Assembly: GCA_963732415.1 (NCBI GenBank)
Contig: CAVSZK010000019.1
Location: 682,001 to 746,000, forward strand
Length of the DNA stretch: 64,000 nucleotides
Source: RPQJ01 sp963732415
Lineage (GTDB): Bacteria; Pseudomonadota; Gammaproteobacteria; Steroidobacterales; Steroidobacteraceae
Direction of reading: 5' to 3'
Part shown: positions 44,788 through 53,912 of the stretch, one piece after another
Position numbering within the stretch: position 1 is the first letter of the stretch
Layout of the letters: each line of letters begins with the position of its first letter
Made by a program: the position numbers and the translations under genes
Notes under the pieces: generated by a model
The model's input: only the letters and a program-made list of their open reading frames with translations
The model's database searches: none
What the model was told of the DNA's origin: nothing

Positions 44788-45753
44788 ATGAGCGATTCCC
44801 GTCACTCGCGCCTCATCATCCTGGGCTCCGGGCCCGCCGGCTACGCTGCAGCCGTGTATGCGGCGCGCGCAAATCGCAAGCCGTTGCTGCTAACCGGCAT
44901 GGAACAGGGTGGGCAGCTGATGACCACCACCGAGGTGGACAACTGGCCCGGCGACCCGCATGGGCTCACCGGCCCAGTCCTGATGGAGCGCATGCGCGAA
45001 CACGCGGAACGCTTCGATACCGAGATCGTCATGGACCACGTGAGCGAGGTGGACTTCTCGCGCCGGCCACTGCTGCTGAAGGGCGACCGCGGCGAGTACA
45101 CCTGCGACGCGCTCGTGATAGCAACCGGCGCGAGCGCGCGCTACCTTGGCCTCGAGTCGGAGCAGGCATTCCGCGGCCGCGGCGTATCGGCCTGCGCGAC
45201 CTGCGACGGCTTCTTCTTCCGCGGGCAGCGTGTGGCCGTGATCGGCGGCGGCAACACCGCCGTCGAGGAAGCGCTGTACCTGTCGAACATCGCTTCTCAC
45301 GTCACGCTGGTGCACCGCCGCGACAAGCTGCGCTCGGAGAAGATCCTCCAGGACCGCCTGTTCGAGCGGCAGAGTGCCGGGGTCGTGGATATCGTGTGGA
45401 ATCACACGGTCGAAGACGTGCTGGGCGACGACACGGGCGTCACCGGCGTACGCATCGCGGCAACCGACGGCTCGGGCACCCGCGACTTCAAGGTGTCCGG
45501 CGTCTTCATCGCGGTCGGCCACACTCCGAACACTCAGATATTCGAGGGCCAGCTCGACATGAAGGGCGGTTACATCACCGTGCGATCAGGCTCGGATGGC
45601 GGGGCTACGTCAACCAGCGTGCCGGGCGTCTTCGCAGCGGGCGACGTTGCCGACCACGTGTATCGCCAGGCGATCACCTCGGCGGGCACAGGCTGCATGG
45701 CAGCGCTCGACGCGGACAAGTACCTCGAGCAGTTCGACGCGGGCGCGGCCTGA
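44788..45753 (+). CDS. trxB: Thioredoxin-disulfide reductase
   Basis: 321 residues. Reduces thioredoxin with NADPH through FAD. Motifs: N-terminal dinucleotide fold LIILGSGPAGYAAAVYAARA, GGQLMTTTEVDNWPG, redox pair CATC in SACATCDGFFFRGQ, second dinucleotide motif VAVIGGGNTAVEEALYLS and C-terminal GVFAAGDVADHVYRQAITSA. Start ATG at 44788 has GAGGAA upstream. It is transcribed away from ftsK and followed 18 bp later by a FemAB-like gene. Confidence 0.96.
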   Translation: MSDSRHSRLIILGSGPAGYAAAVYAARANRKPLLLTGMEQGGQLMTTTEVDNWPGDPHGLTGPVLMERMREHAERFDTEIVMDHVSEVDFSRRPLLLKGDRGEYTCDALVIATGASARYLGLESEQAFRGRGVSACATCDGFFFRGQRVAVIGGGNTAVEEALYLSNIASHVTLVHRRDKLRSEKILQDRLFERQSAGVVDIVWNHTVEDVLGDDTGVTGVRIAATDGSGTRDFKVSGVFIAVGHTPNTQIFEGQLDMKGGYITVRSGSDGGATSTSVPGVFAAGDVADHVYRQAITSAGTGCMAALDADKYLEQFDAGAA

Positions 45754-45771
45754 GCCACGACGCGCTGCCCG

Positions 45772-46917
45772 ATGAGCGCGCAGGCGGAGACGATCGAACG
45801 GATCGCGGACGTTGCAGCAGCCGACTGGGACGCGCTGGACACGGCCGGCAACCCGTTCCTGCGCCACGCATTCCTCGAAGCACTGGAGTCCTCGGGCTGC
45901 GTGGGGGCGGACGCGGGCTGGATGCCGCGCCACCTGCTGATGCGCGACGGCAGCGGCCGACTCACCGGTGCCGTACCCCGCTACCTGAAGACGCACTCCT
46001 GGGGAGAATTCGTCTTCGACTGGAACTGGGCGCAGGCCAGCCTGCGGGCTGGCATCGAGTACTACCCGAAGCTCGTCTCCGCAGTGCCATTCACGCCAGT
46101 GAGCGGCCCGCGGCTGCTGGTCGCTCGGGAAGGCGTCGGACAGCGATCGGTACTCGCGGCGGAACTGCTGGAATCGGCACGCCGCGAAGGCGTGCCTGGC
46201 ACGCAGGTGAATTTCACGACACCCGAAGACCAGTCTGCGCTGGAGGCAGCCGGATTCCTCACCCGCCTCGACTGTCGGTTCCAGTGGCGCAATCGCGGTT
46301 ATCGCGACTTCGACGACTTTCTCGACGGACTTCGTTCCGAGAAACGAAAGAAACTCCGGCGCGAGCGCCGACGCGTCGTCGAGGCCGGCGTGACGTTCGC
46401 GACGCTGGAGGGCGGCGACGTAGGGCCCGACCTTTGGCAAGCCATTTTCGGTTTCTCCGAGCAGACGTTCCTGAGGCATGGCAATGCGCACTACCTGACC
46501 GCCGAGTTCCTCGGCCTCGTTGCCCGGCGCCTGCCCGGCTCGATCATGGTAAAGCTCGCGCTGCTGGCCGGCGAGCCGGTCGCGGCGGCAATCTTCTTCC
46601 ATGACGATCGCCGACTGTACGGGCGCTACTGGGGAGCCTCGCAACAGGTGGACTGCCTGCATTTCGAGGCCTGCTATTACCAGGGCATCGAGTGGTGCAT
46701 CGAGCACGGGTTCGACAGCTTCGACCCCGGCACCCAGGGCGAGCACAAGCTCGCGCGGGGATTCGAGCCAACGCAGACCCGCTCGGCGCACTGGTTTGCG
46801 CACCTCGGCCTCTCCTCCGCGATAGGCCGCTACCTGGAGCGGGAGCGCGACGCGGTAATGCAGTACATCGAGGCAGCCAGCAAGCACCTGCCATTTCACC
46901 GCGAGACGGGCGCGTGA
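45772..46917 (+). CDS. FemAB-like/GNAT-fold protein (DUF482, COG3146)
   Basis: 381 residues. Pattern of the peptidogalactan/FemAB-like family: NPFLRHAFLEALESSGCVG, PRYLKTHSWGEFVFDWNW, RRLDCRFQWRNRGY-like segment with YRDFDDFLDGLRSEKRKKLR, then HYLTAEFLGLVARRLPG and FDSFDPGTQGEHKLARGFEP near the C-terminus. The exact acyl or aminoacyl substrate is unknown. Its stop overlaps the GTG start of aat (GTGA), suggesting coupled translation. This gene is often found next to aat or trxB in proteobacteria. Confidence 0.88.
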   Translation: MSAQAETIERIADVAAADWDALDTAGNPFLRHAFLEALESSGCVGADAGWMPRHLLMRDGSGRLTGAVPRYLKTHSWGEFVFDWNWAQASLRAGIEYYPKLVSAVPFTPVSGPRLLVAREGVGQRSVLAAELLESARREGVPGTQVNFTTPEDQSALEAAGFLTRLDCRFQWRNRGYRDFDDFLDGLRSEKRKKLRRERRRVVEAGVTFATLEGGDVGPDLWQAIFGFSEQTFLRHGNAHYLTAEFLGLVARRLPGSIMVKLALLAGEPVAAAIFFHDDRRLYGRYWGASQQVDCLHFEACYYQGIEWCIEHGFDSFDPGTQGEHKLARGFEPTQTRSAHWFAHLGLSSAIGRYLERERDAVMQYIEAASKHLPFHRETGA

Positions 46918-47600
46918 TCCCGTTCCTCCGGCCCGGCGATCCGCCAGGCGCGTTCCCACCGCTCGAAACCGCGCTGGATGACCCGGATGGCCTCCTGTGC
47001 GCGGGCGGAGACCTGTCGCCGGCGCGACTGCTCGAGGCTTACCGCCGCGGAATCTTCCCCTGGTACTCGGAGGGGCAACCCATACTCTGGTGGTCTCCGG
47101 ACCCCCGCGCAGTGCTGTTTCCAGGCGAGTTCCGCATTTCCCGCAGCCTGGCCAAGAGCCTGCGCAACCGTGGCTACGAAACCCGCATGGACCAGGCATT
47201 CGCGGACGTGGTCGCGCGCTGCGCCGATGCGGGCCTGCGTCCGGGGGGCACCTGGATCACGCCGGACATGCAGTCCGCCTACCTGCAGCTGCACCGCCTC
47301 GGCCACGCCCACTCCATCGAAGTCTGGCGGGCGGGACAGCTGGTCGGCGGGCTCTACGGCGTCGCGCTTGGACGCACATTTTTCGGCGAATCCATGTTCA
47401 GCAGCGAGCGCGACGCGTCGAAAGTTGCGCTCGCGCGACTGGTGGACGAATCCGTGGCGCGCGGCGTCGAGCTGATCGATTGCCAGGTGACCAGCCCGCA
47501 CCTCGAGAGCCTGGGCGTCCGCTGCATACCCCGCGCCCGGTTCAGTAGCCTGCTTTCTGCGGCCATTCCGCGCGACGTGACTGACGCAAGCTGGGCCTGA
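46914..47600 (+). CDS. aat: Leucyl/phenylalanyl-tRNA-protein transferase
   Basis: 228 residues from a GTG overlapping the previous stop. Adds Leu or Phe from charged tRNA to proteins with N-terminal Lys or Arg, creating N-degrons. Motifs: FPPLETALDDPDGLLCAGGD, LLEAYRRGIFPWYSEGQPIL, WWSPDPRAVLFPGEFRISRS, GGLYGVALGRTFFGESMFS and ELIDCQVTSPHLESLG. Its products are recognised by ClpS and degraded by ClpAP; clpA and clpS are encoded 350 bp further on. Confidence 0.97.
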   Translation: MIPFLRPGDPPGAFPPLETALDDPDGLLCAGGDLSPARLLEAYRRGIFPWYSEGQPILWWSPDPRAVLFPGEFRISRSLAKSLRNRGYETRMDQAFADVVARCADAGLRPGGTWITPDMQSAYLQLHRLGHAHSIEVWRAGQLVGGLYGVALGRTFFGESMFSSERDASKVALARLVDESVARGVELIDCQVTSPHLESLGVRCIPRARFSSLLSAAIPRDVTDASWA

Positions 47601-47668
47601 CCTGCGTTGCCAAACGCAGGTCATTTATGCAGAATTCGCGCCGCTTGGACGGCGGCTTGAGGGGCTGC

Positions 47669-47887
47669 ATGGCGAAGGAAGACGCAATCCAGATGGAGGG
47701 CAGGGTTATCGAGACCCTGCCGAACACGACCTTTCGTGTGCAGTTGCAGAACGGCCATCTCGTGACCGCCCACATCTCCGGCAAGATGCGCAAGCACTAC
47801 ATCCGCATCCTCACCGGCGACGCGGTGACGGTGGAGATGACCCCGTACGACCTGACCAAGGGGCGGATCGTATTCCGCGCGCGGTAG
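47669..47887 (+). CDS. infA: Translation initiation factor IF-1
   Basis: 72 residues, the exact family length, beginning MAKEDAIQMEGRVIETLPN. The S1/OB-fold segments FRVQLQNGHLVTAHISGKMR, KHYIRILTGDAVTVEMTPYD and LTKGRIVFRAR are near-invariant. ATG at 47669 follows GAGGGG. IF-1 binds the ribosomal A site during initiation. Location next to aat and clpA matches many gammaproteobacteria. Confidence 0.98.
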   Translation: MAKEDAIQMEGRVIETLPNTTFRVQLQNGHLVTAHISGKMRKHYIRILTGDAVTVEMTPYDLTKGRIVFRAR

Positions 47888-47893
47888 CGGCTT

Positions 47894-47934
47894 GCCGTCC
47901 GTCGGCGGGCAGCGGCCCGCTTCCCACGGGCGGC
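47894..47934. terminator. Large hairpin between convergent infA and clpA
   Basis: Outer arms GCCGTCCGT / ACGGGCGGC (9 bp with one G-U pair) enclose an inner stem GCGGGC / GCCCGC. It fills the gap between the two convergent genes and may end both transcripts, although no T-run is present. Confidence 0.45.
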
Positions 47935-47941
47935 AGGAGTT

Positions 47942-50212
47942 TCACTCCAGCAGCGCCGGCTCCTCCACCGAGCGCGTCTCGATCTCCAGTTCGCCATTCG
48001 CGCCGACGTCCACGAACGCGTGGCCGCCCTTCTCCAGCCTGCCGAACAGCAGTTCCTCCGCCAGCGGCCGCTTGATGTGCTCCTGGATGACGCGTGCCAT
48101 CGGCCGGGCGCCCATCTTCGGGTCGTAGCCGCGCTCGGCAATCCAGCGCCGCGCGGCGTCTTCGACGTGCAGGGCCACGCCCTTCTGCTCGAGCTGCGCC
48201 TCGACCTCGACGAGCAGCTTGTCCACGACCCGCTGGATGGTGCGTTCATCCAGCGGCCCGAACTGCACGATCGCATCAAGCCTGTTGCGGAACTCGGGCG
48301 CGAACAACCTGCGCACCGCCTCCATGCCGTCGGGCGCGTTGTCCTGTGCGACGAAGCCGACTGGCGCACGGCTCATTTCCGCCGCACCGGCGTTGGTCGT
48401 CATAACGATCACGACGTGGCGGAAGTCCGCCTTGCGCCCGTTGTTGTCGGTCAGGGTCCCATGGTCCATGACCTGCAGCAGCAGGTTGAAAACGTCCGGG
48501 TGAGCCTTTTCGATCTCGTCGAGCAGAAGCACGCAGTGCGGGTGCTTGGCGATCGCCTCCGTCAGCAAGCCGCCCTGGTCGAAGCCCACGTAGCCCGGCG
48601 GCGCCCCTATCAGGCGCGAGACGGTGTGACGCTCCATGTACTCGGACATGTCGAAGCGGATCAGTTCCACGCCGAGCACCAGCGCCAGCTGGCGCGTGAC
48701 CTCTGTCTTGCCGACACCGGTCGGACCCGCAAACAGGAACGATCCAACGGGCTTTTTCTGGTCGCCGAGACCCGAGCGCGACATCTTGATCGCTGCCGAG
48801 AGAGTCTCGATGGCGGGATCCTGCCCGTAGATCACCAGCTTCAGGTTGCGCTCGAGGTTGCGCAGCACGTCGCGGTCGTTCGACGAGACCGTTTTCGGGG
48901 GAATGCGCGCAATGCGAGCCACCACGTCCTCGATCTGCGCGACGTCTACGGAACCGACGCGCTCGGCAACCGGCTTGAGTCGCTGCCTCGCACCCGCCTC
49001 GTCGATGACGTCGATGGCCTTGTCGGGAAGATAGCGGTCATTGATGTGCCGCGCCGCGAGGTCCGCGGCCGCCTGCAGCGCGTCGTCGTCATAGCTGATG
49101 CCGTGGTGCTCCTCGAAGCGCGCCTTGAGGCCGCGCAGGATCTGCACGGTCTCCTCGACACTGGGCTCGATGACATCGATCTTCTGGAAGCGCCGGGTGA
49201 GCGCGTGGTCCTTCTCGAAAATGCCACGGAACTCCTGGTACGTGGTCGAACCGATGCACCTCAGTTCGCCGTTGGCGAGCGCGGGCTTGATCAGGTTCGA
49301 CGCGTCCATCACGCCGCCCGAAGCAGCGCCGGCACCGATCACCGTGTGGATCTCGTCGATGAACAGGATGGCCCCCGGCTGCTTGCGCAGTTCCGTGAGC
49401 ACCGCCTTCAGCCGCTTCTCGAAATCGCCGCGATACTTGGTGCCCGCGATCAGCGTACCCAGGTCCAGCGAGTAAACCGTGCTGCCAGCCAGCACCTCGG
49501 GAACCTCGTCCGCGACGATCATCCGCGCCAGGCCTTCTACCAGCGCCGTCTTGCCGACGCCCGCCTCGCCCACGTAAAGCGGGTTGTTCTTGCGGCGCCT
49601 GCACAGGATCTCGATGGTTCGCTCGATTTCGAGCTTGCGGCCGATCAGCGGGTCGAGCCGCCCCTCCTCGGCGAGTCGGTTGAGATTGGTGGCATATTTC
49701 TCGAGCGCCGAGCCACCGTCCGCATCGCGCTCAGGTTCCGGCTGCGGCTGCTCGTCGCTCTGGGCCCCAGGCTCGTCGCCCGGCTTGGACAGGCCGTGGG
49801 AGATGAAATTGACCACGTCCAGCCTCGACACGTCCTGCAGCGCAAGAAGGTAGGCAGCATGGGAGTGCTTCTCGCTGAAGATCGCCACCAGCACGTTGGA
49901 GACCGACACTTCCTTGCGACCACTCGACTGCACGTGGAATACAGCGCGTTGCAGCACGCGCTGGAACCCCAGCGTCGGCTGCACTTCACGATCGTCGTCG
50001 GTCTTAAGCCGCGGAGTCGTCTGGTCGATGAATTCTTCGAGTTCCTTGCCCAGCCGCACGGGGTCGGCGCCGCAGCCGCGCAGGATCTCCTCCACTTTCG
50101 GCGTGGCGACAATAGCGAGCAGCAGGTGCTCGACCGTCATGAATTCGTGGCGGGCCTCCCTCGCCGATTGGAAGGCCTCGTTCAGGCAGACTTCGAGTTC
50201 GCTGCTCAACAC
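47942..50212 (-). CDS. clpA: ATP-dependent Clp protease ATP-binding subunit ClpA
   Basis: 756 residues from a GTG at 50212 that follows GAAGAGG; a longer GTG start at 50239 would overlap clpS. Unfoldase that feeds ClpP. N-domain LSSELEVCLNEAFQSARE, AAA+ module 1 with Walker A VGEAGVGKTALVEGLARM, module 2 with Walker A FAGPTGVGKTEVTRQLAL, and an IGL-type region for ClpP contact near VGFVAQDNAPDGMEA. The length matches E. coli ClpA (758). Placed directly after its adaptor gene clpS on the same strand. Confidence 0.97.
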   Translation of the reverse strand: MLSSELEVCLNEAFQSAREARHEFMTVEHLLLAIVATPKVEEILRGCGADPVRLGKELEEFIDQTTPRLKTDDDREVQPTLGFQRVLQRAVFHVQSSGRKEVSVSNVLVAIFSEKHSHAAYLLALQDVSRLDVVNFISHGLSKPGDEPGAQSDEQPQPEPERDADGGSALEKYATNLNRLAEEGRLDPLIGRKLEIERTIEILCRRRKNNPLYVGEAGVGKTALVEGLARMIVADEVPEVLAGSTVYSLDLGTLIAGTKYRGDFEKRLKAVLTELRKQPGAILFIDEIHTVIGAGAASGGVMDASNLIKPALANGELRCIGSTTYQEFRGIFEKDHALTRRFQKIDVIEPSVEETVQILRGLKARFEEHHGISYDDDALQAAADLAARHINDRYLPDKAIDVIDEAGARQRLKPVAERVGSVDVAQIEDVVARIARIPPKTVSSNDRDVLRNLERNLKLVIYGQDPAIETLSAAIKMSRSGLGDQKKPVGSFLFAGPTGVGKTEVTRQLALVLGVELIRFDMSEYMERHTVSRLIGAPPGYVGFDQGGLLTEAIAKHPHCVLLLDEIEKAHPDVFNLLLQVMDHGTLTDNNGRKADFRHVVIVMTTNAGAAEMSRAPVGFVAQDNAPDGMEAVRRLFAPEFRNRLDAIVQFGPLDERTIQRVVDKLLVEVEAQLEQKGVALHVEDAARRWIAERGYDPKMGARPMARVIQEHIKRPLAEELLFGRLEKGGHAFVDVGANGELEIETRSVEEPALLE

Positions 50213-50217
50213 TTTTT

Positions 50218-50535
50218 TCAGGCCTCTTCCATCGTGCACAGGAGTGGATGCTGGTGTTGCCGGGCGTAGCTGGTCACCTGCGCCACCTTGGTCTCCGCAA
50301 TCTCATACGTATACACCCCGCACACCCCCTTGCCACGGGTATGAACCTCCAGCATGACGCGCGTCGCGCTGGTGCGATCCATGCCGAAAATGTGCTCCAG
50401 AACGTCCACTACGAACTCCATGGGCGTGTAATCGTCATTGAGCAGTACCACCTGGTACAGCGGCGGGCGCTTGACCTGCGGCCGCGCCTCCTCCACCACC
50501 AGGCCGTGTTCCTGCCTTGTATGCTCTTCGCTCAT
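50218..50535 (-). CDS. clpS: ClpS, N-degron adaptor for ClpAP
   Basis: 105 residues. Binds N-terminal Leu, Phe, Trp or Tyr and hands substrates to ClpA. Core motif LYQVVLLNDDYTPMEFVVDV (NDDYT and the M gatekeeper), then MLEVHTRGKGVCGVYTYEIA and TKVAQVTSYARQHQHPLLC. The flexible N-terminal extension MSEEHTRQEHGLVVEEAR is needed for ClpA engagement in homologues. It lies 5 bp upstream of clpA, so they are co-transcribed; aat, which makes the N-degrons, is nearby. Confidence 0.98.
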   Translation of the reverse strand: MSEEHTRQEHGLVVEEARPQVKRPPLYQVVLLNDDYTPMEFVVDVLEHIFGMDRTSATRVMLEVHTRGKGVCGVYTYEIAETKVAQVTSYARQHQHPLLCTMEEA

Positions 50536-50724
50536 GTTCCAAGGGTGCTCCAGCCAGTCCTATATAGGGCCCCGCCGGCCCCCTGACAAGCGCCGCCGGG
50601 TTTGAAGGCGGAATCGACCGCAGATCTGATATTTGCGCGATTGTCTTGAGACGCAGTCCCGCAAGTCCGTATCATTCGCGGATCCCGGCAGCCAACCCGC
50701 CGGGCGGAAGAATGCACGCCCGAA

Positions 50725-51690
50725 ATGCAGTTGCCACCAACCTTCTCCCGACTAGCCTCCGTCGCGGCCGATGTCCGGTCTGGCCGATGGATGCAGTCGC
50801 TGCCGTGGCTGGTCTCGGTGGCACTGGTGCTGCTTCTGGCCTGGCAACTGGTCCAGCTCGCCTGGACGATCATGGGCACTCAAGCAGCGAACCCGGTCGT
50901 AGCGCCAGTAGCCGGACCTTCGGCGGGTCCGGCAGTCGATGTGCAGGCGATAATGAACGCGCACCTTTTCGGCGTTGCGGGCGCGAACGCTGATTCGACC
51001 GACCCGCAGGCTGTCGCAGCGACACAGATGAACCTGGTGCTGGCGGGCACGATTGCCGAGTCCGATCCTGAAAAAGGCTACGCGATCATTGGCGAAAGCG
51101 CTGCCAGCGCTAAGGTCTACGCAGTCGGCAAGACCGTCACCGGCGGTACCAAGCTCCATGCGGTCTACCCTGATCGCGTGATCCTGGACCGCGGCGGTCG
51201 CCTTGAGGCGCTGATGATGCCGCGCAAGTTCCAGGGCGGTGGGCCCTCGGCCGCGGCCGCGCCGGCGCCGAGCCCGGGCGCCATGCTGGGAACCCGGCTG
51301 AGGGAGATCGCCAGCGCCAATCCGGGCGCGATAACGGAAATCCTCCGTCCGCAACCGGTCTTCGCCAATGGCCAGCAGCGCGGATACCGGGTATACCCCG
51401 GACGGGACCGCCAGCAGTTCAGCCGGCTGGGCCTGATGCCGGGCGACCTCGTGACGGAGATCAACGGAACGCCGCTGGACGACCCGGCGCGTGGTGTCGA
51501 CATACTGCAGTCGATGAACTCGGCATCCGAGGTCACAGTGACCGTGGAGCGCAACGGACAGCCCACGCAGATATCGATCAACAACGCCCAGGTTGCCGCG
51601 GAAGCGGCGGCGGCGGCGGCCTTGCCCGAAGCCGTGCCGGTGAGCGAAATGCCGCCGGCACCCGAGGGAAGCCCGGACCCAGTGGAGTGA
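50725..51690 (+). CDS. gspC: Type II secretion system protein GspC
   Basis: 321 residues. Inner-membrane component linking the assembly platform to the secretin. One N-terminal membrane helix (LPWLVSVALVLLLAWQLVQL), a homology-region domain (LVLAGTIAESDPEKGYAIIG; YAVGKTVTGGTKLHAVYPDR) that contacts GspD, a Pro/Ala linker and a PDZ domain (GRDRQQFSRLGLMPGDLVTE, INGTPLDDPARGVDILQSM). A long Ala/Pro C-terminal tail follows. The stop nearly abuts the gspD start, and the four gsp genes form one operon. Confidence 0.92.
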   Translation: MQLPPTFSRLASVAADVRSGRWMQSLPWLVSVALVLLLAWQLVQLAWTIMGTQAANPVVAPVAGPSAGPAVDVQAIMNAHLFGVAGANADSTDPQAVAATQMNLVLAGTIAESDPEKGYAIIGESAASAKVYAVGKTVTGGTKLHAVYPDRVILDRGGRLEALMMPRKFQGGGPSAAAAPAPSPGAMLGTRLREIASANPGAITEILRPQPVFANGQQRGYRVYPGRDRQQFSRLGLMPGDLVTEINGTPLDDPARGVDILQSMNSASEVTVTVERNGQPTQISINNAQVAAEAAAAAALPEAVPVSEMPPAPEGSPDPVE

Positions 51691-51692
51691 TG

Positions 51693-53912
51693 ATGAAACG
51701 CAAGCTGCTCGATCGATTTGCCCCCGCGCTGTCGGGCATTGCGCTCGCCGGGCTACTGGCGCTCACGGGTCCGGGTGTGTCCCTGAGCCAGGCCCAGAGC
51801 ACCATCACGCCGAACTACAAGGACGCCGATCTCTCCCAGATCATCGAGGCCGTAAGCGCCGTCACCGGCAAGAACTTCATCGTGGATCCGCGGGTCCGGG
51901 CCCAGGTCACGATGCTGTCGTCGACGCCGATGTCGCCCGATGCGTTCTACCAGGCGTTCCTGTCAATCCTGCAGGTACACGGCTTCGTGGCCGTCCCGGC
52001 AGGCAAAGTGATCAAGATCCTGCCCGACGCGAATGCCCGCCAGATGCCCGCCAACGACCTGCCCTCGAGCGTGAATTCTTCGTCCGACGAGATCGTCACC
52101 CAGGTCATCACCGTCAAGAACGTCAGCGCCGCGCAGCTGGTACCGATCCTGCGGCCGCTGATACCGCAGTACGGCCACCTCGCCGCCTACCCGGCGTCGA
52201 ACATGCTGATCATCTCGGACCGCGCGTCGAACGTCAGCCGCATGGCGCGCATCATCGAGCGAATCGACCAGACAGGGGACGAGGAAATCGACGTCATTCC
52301 GCTCGAGCACGCCAGCGCCGCGGAAGTGGTGCGCGTCGTGAACAGCCTGTACAGCACCGCGGCGGCCGAAGGCGGCGGCAAGCCCACGGTGAAGATGGTC
52401 GCCGACGAGCGTACCAACAGCATACTGGTGAGCGGCGAGAGCGCGCAGCGCCTGCGGCTCAAGTCGCTGATCGCGCACATGGACACCCCGCTGCAGGCCG
52501 GCGGCGACACGCAGGTCCGCTACCTGCGCTACGCCGATGCGGAGAAGATATCCGCCAAGCTTCGCGAGCAGATCCAGGGCATCACCGCAACGGTGGCAGC
52601 GGCGGCCGGCGGCAATCCGACGGCAGCGCCCACCAGCGTGCAGTCGGGCGGCGGAGACAAGAGCGTGACCATCTGGGCCGAACCGCAGACCAATGCGCTG
52701 ATCGTGTCCGCACCGCCCAAGATCATGCGGACGGTGATGTCCATCGTCGATCGCCTCGACATCCGCCGCGCACAGGTGCTCCTCGAGGGCATCCTGGTCG
52801 AGATGACGGTGGACAAGTCCGCTGACCTCGGCGTCAACTGGCTGGTCGCCGACCGAGATGGCGACGGCAACTTCCTGCCCGCCGGAGGCTTTGTCCAGCC
52901 CGTCAACGGCACGGGCATCGGCGAGATCCTGCAGGGCATCCGCGACCCGGCCAGCATCGCCGCCGTGCCTTCAGGCCTCACGCTCGGCGTCGGCCGCATC
53001 GTCACCAGCGGAATCAGCTGGGCGGCGCTGATCAGGGCACTGCAGGCAACCGGCAACACCAACATCATTTCGACGCCATCGGTGATGACGCTCGACAACG
53101 AGGAGGCGGAGATCAAGGTCGCGCAGGAGGTGCCGATCGTCACCGGATCGTACACCAACCAGGGCATCTCCGGTTCCACCGGCCAGGTCAATCCGTTCCA
53201 GACCATCAACCGCGAGGAAGTCGGCATCATCCTCAAGATCACGCCGCAGATTAATGACGGCGGCACGGTGGTACTGAAGATCTCCCAGGAGGTCTCCAGC
53301 CTCGCGGCGAGCTCCGAGCAGGTTCTGGCCGCAAGCCAGGGCCTGATCACCAACAAGCGCACGATCACGACCAATGTGATGGCAGAGGACGGGGGCATCA
53401 TCGTGCTGGGCGGGCTGCTTTCCGACGAGGCCACCGAGGAGAAGTCCCAGGTACCGTTCCTCGGCTCGATCCCGATCCTGGGCGAACTCTTCAAGACGCG
53501 CAGCGTAAACAAGAAGAAATCCAACCTGATGTTCTTCGTACGCCCGCGCATCCTGCGCGACGGCGTGGACGCGGCGATCGAGACCAACGCCAAGTACAAC
53601 TACCTGCGCGGCCAGCAGGACATGATGTTCGGCGGCAAGGTGCCGCTGATGCCGACGGAGCGCCAGCCGGCACTGCCCACGCTCGACAAGCTCGTGCCAT
53701 CTGACGCGCTCAGGCAGGCGGAGCAACTGGCGCCGCCGGGCTCCACGCCGGCACAGCGGGCAGAGATCGAGTCCACGGCGCCGACCATCATCCAGGACCA
53801 GCCTGCGACGATGGAACCCGGCACCGCAGGGCCAGTGATCACCCCGACGACACCGTTCGCCGCCCCGGGAACGCAGCCCAACGGCCAGCCGCCTCCGGAT
53901 ACGATTCCGTGA
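51693..53912 (+). CDS. gspD: Type II secretion system secretin GspD
   Basis: About 739 residues. Forms the outer-membrane channel. Signal peptide region RFAPALSGIALAGLLALTGP, N0 domain starting TITPNYKDADLSQIIEAVSA, N1-N3 repeats (VITVKNVSAAQLVPILRPLI; DVIPLEHASAAEVVRVVNSL; VRYLRYADAEKISAKLREQI) and the secretin core (VLLEGILVEMTVDKSADLG, then IISTPSVMTLDNEEAEIKVA and VPFLGSIPILGELFKTR). A Pro/Thr-rich S-domain-like tail ends the protein. ATGs at 51690 and 51693 are both possible; 51693 has better spacing from GGAG. Confidence 0.96.
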   Translation: MKRKLLDRFAPALSGIALAGLLALTGPGVSLSQAQSTITPNYKDADLSQIIEAVSAVTGKNFIVDPRVRAQVTMLSSTPMSPDAFYQAFLSILQVHGFVAVPAGKVIKILPDANARQMPANDLPSSVNSSSDEIVTQVITVKNVSAAQLVPILRPLIPQYGHLAAYPASNMLIISDRASNVSRMARIIERIDQTGDEEIDVIPLEHASAAEVVRVVNSLYSTAAAEGGGKPTVKMVADERTNSILVSGESAQRLRLKSLIAHMDTPLQAGGDTQVRYLRYADAEKISAKLREQIQGITATVAAAAGGNPTAAPTSVQSGGGDKSVTIWAEPQTNALIVSAPPKIMRTVMSIVDRLDIRRAQVLLEGILVEMTVDKSADLGVNWLVADRDGDGNFLPAGGFVQPVNGTGIGEILQGIRDPASIAAVPSGLTLGVGRIVTSGISWAALIRALQATGNTNIISTPSVMTLDNEEAEIKVAQEVPIVTGSYTNQGISGSTGQVNPFQTINREEVGIILKITPQINDGGTVVLKISQEVSSLAASSEQVLAASQGLITNKRTITTNVMAEDGGIIVLGGLLSDEATEEKSQVPFLGSIPILGELFKTRSVNKKKSNLMFFVRPRILRDGVDAAIETNAKYNYLRGQQDMMFGGKVPLMPTERQPALPTLDKLVPSDALRQAEQLAPPGSTPAQRAEIESTAPTIIQDQPATMEPGTAGPVITPTTPFAAPGTQPNGQPPPDTIP

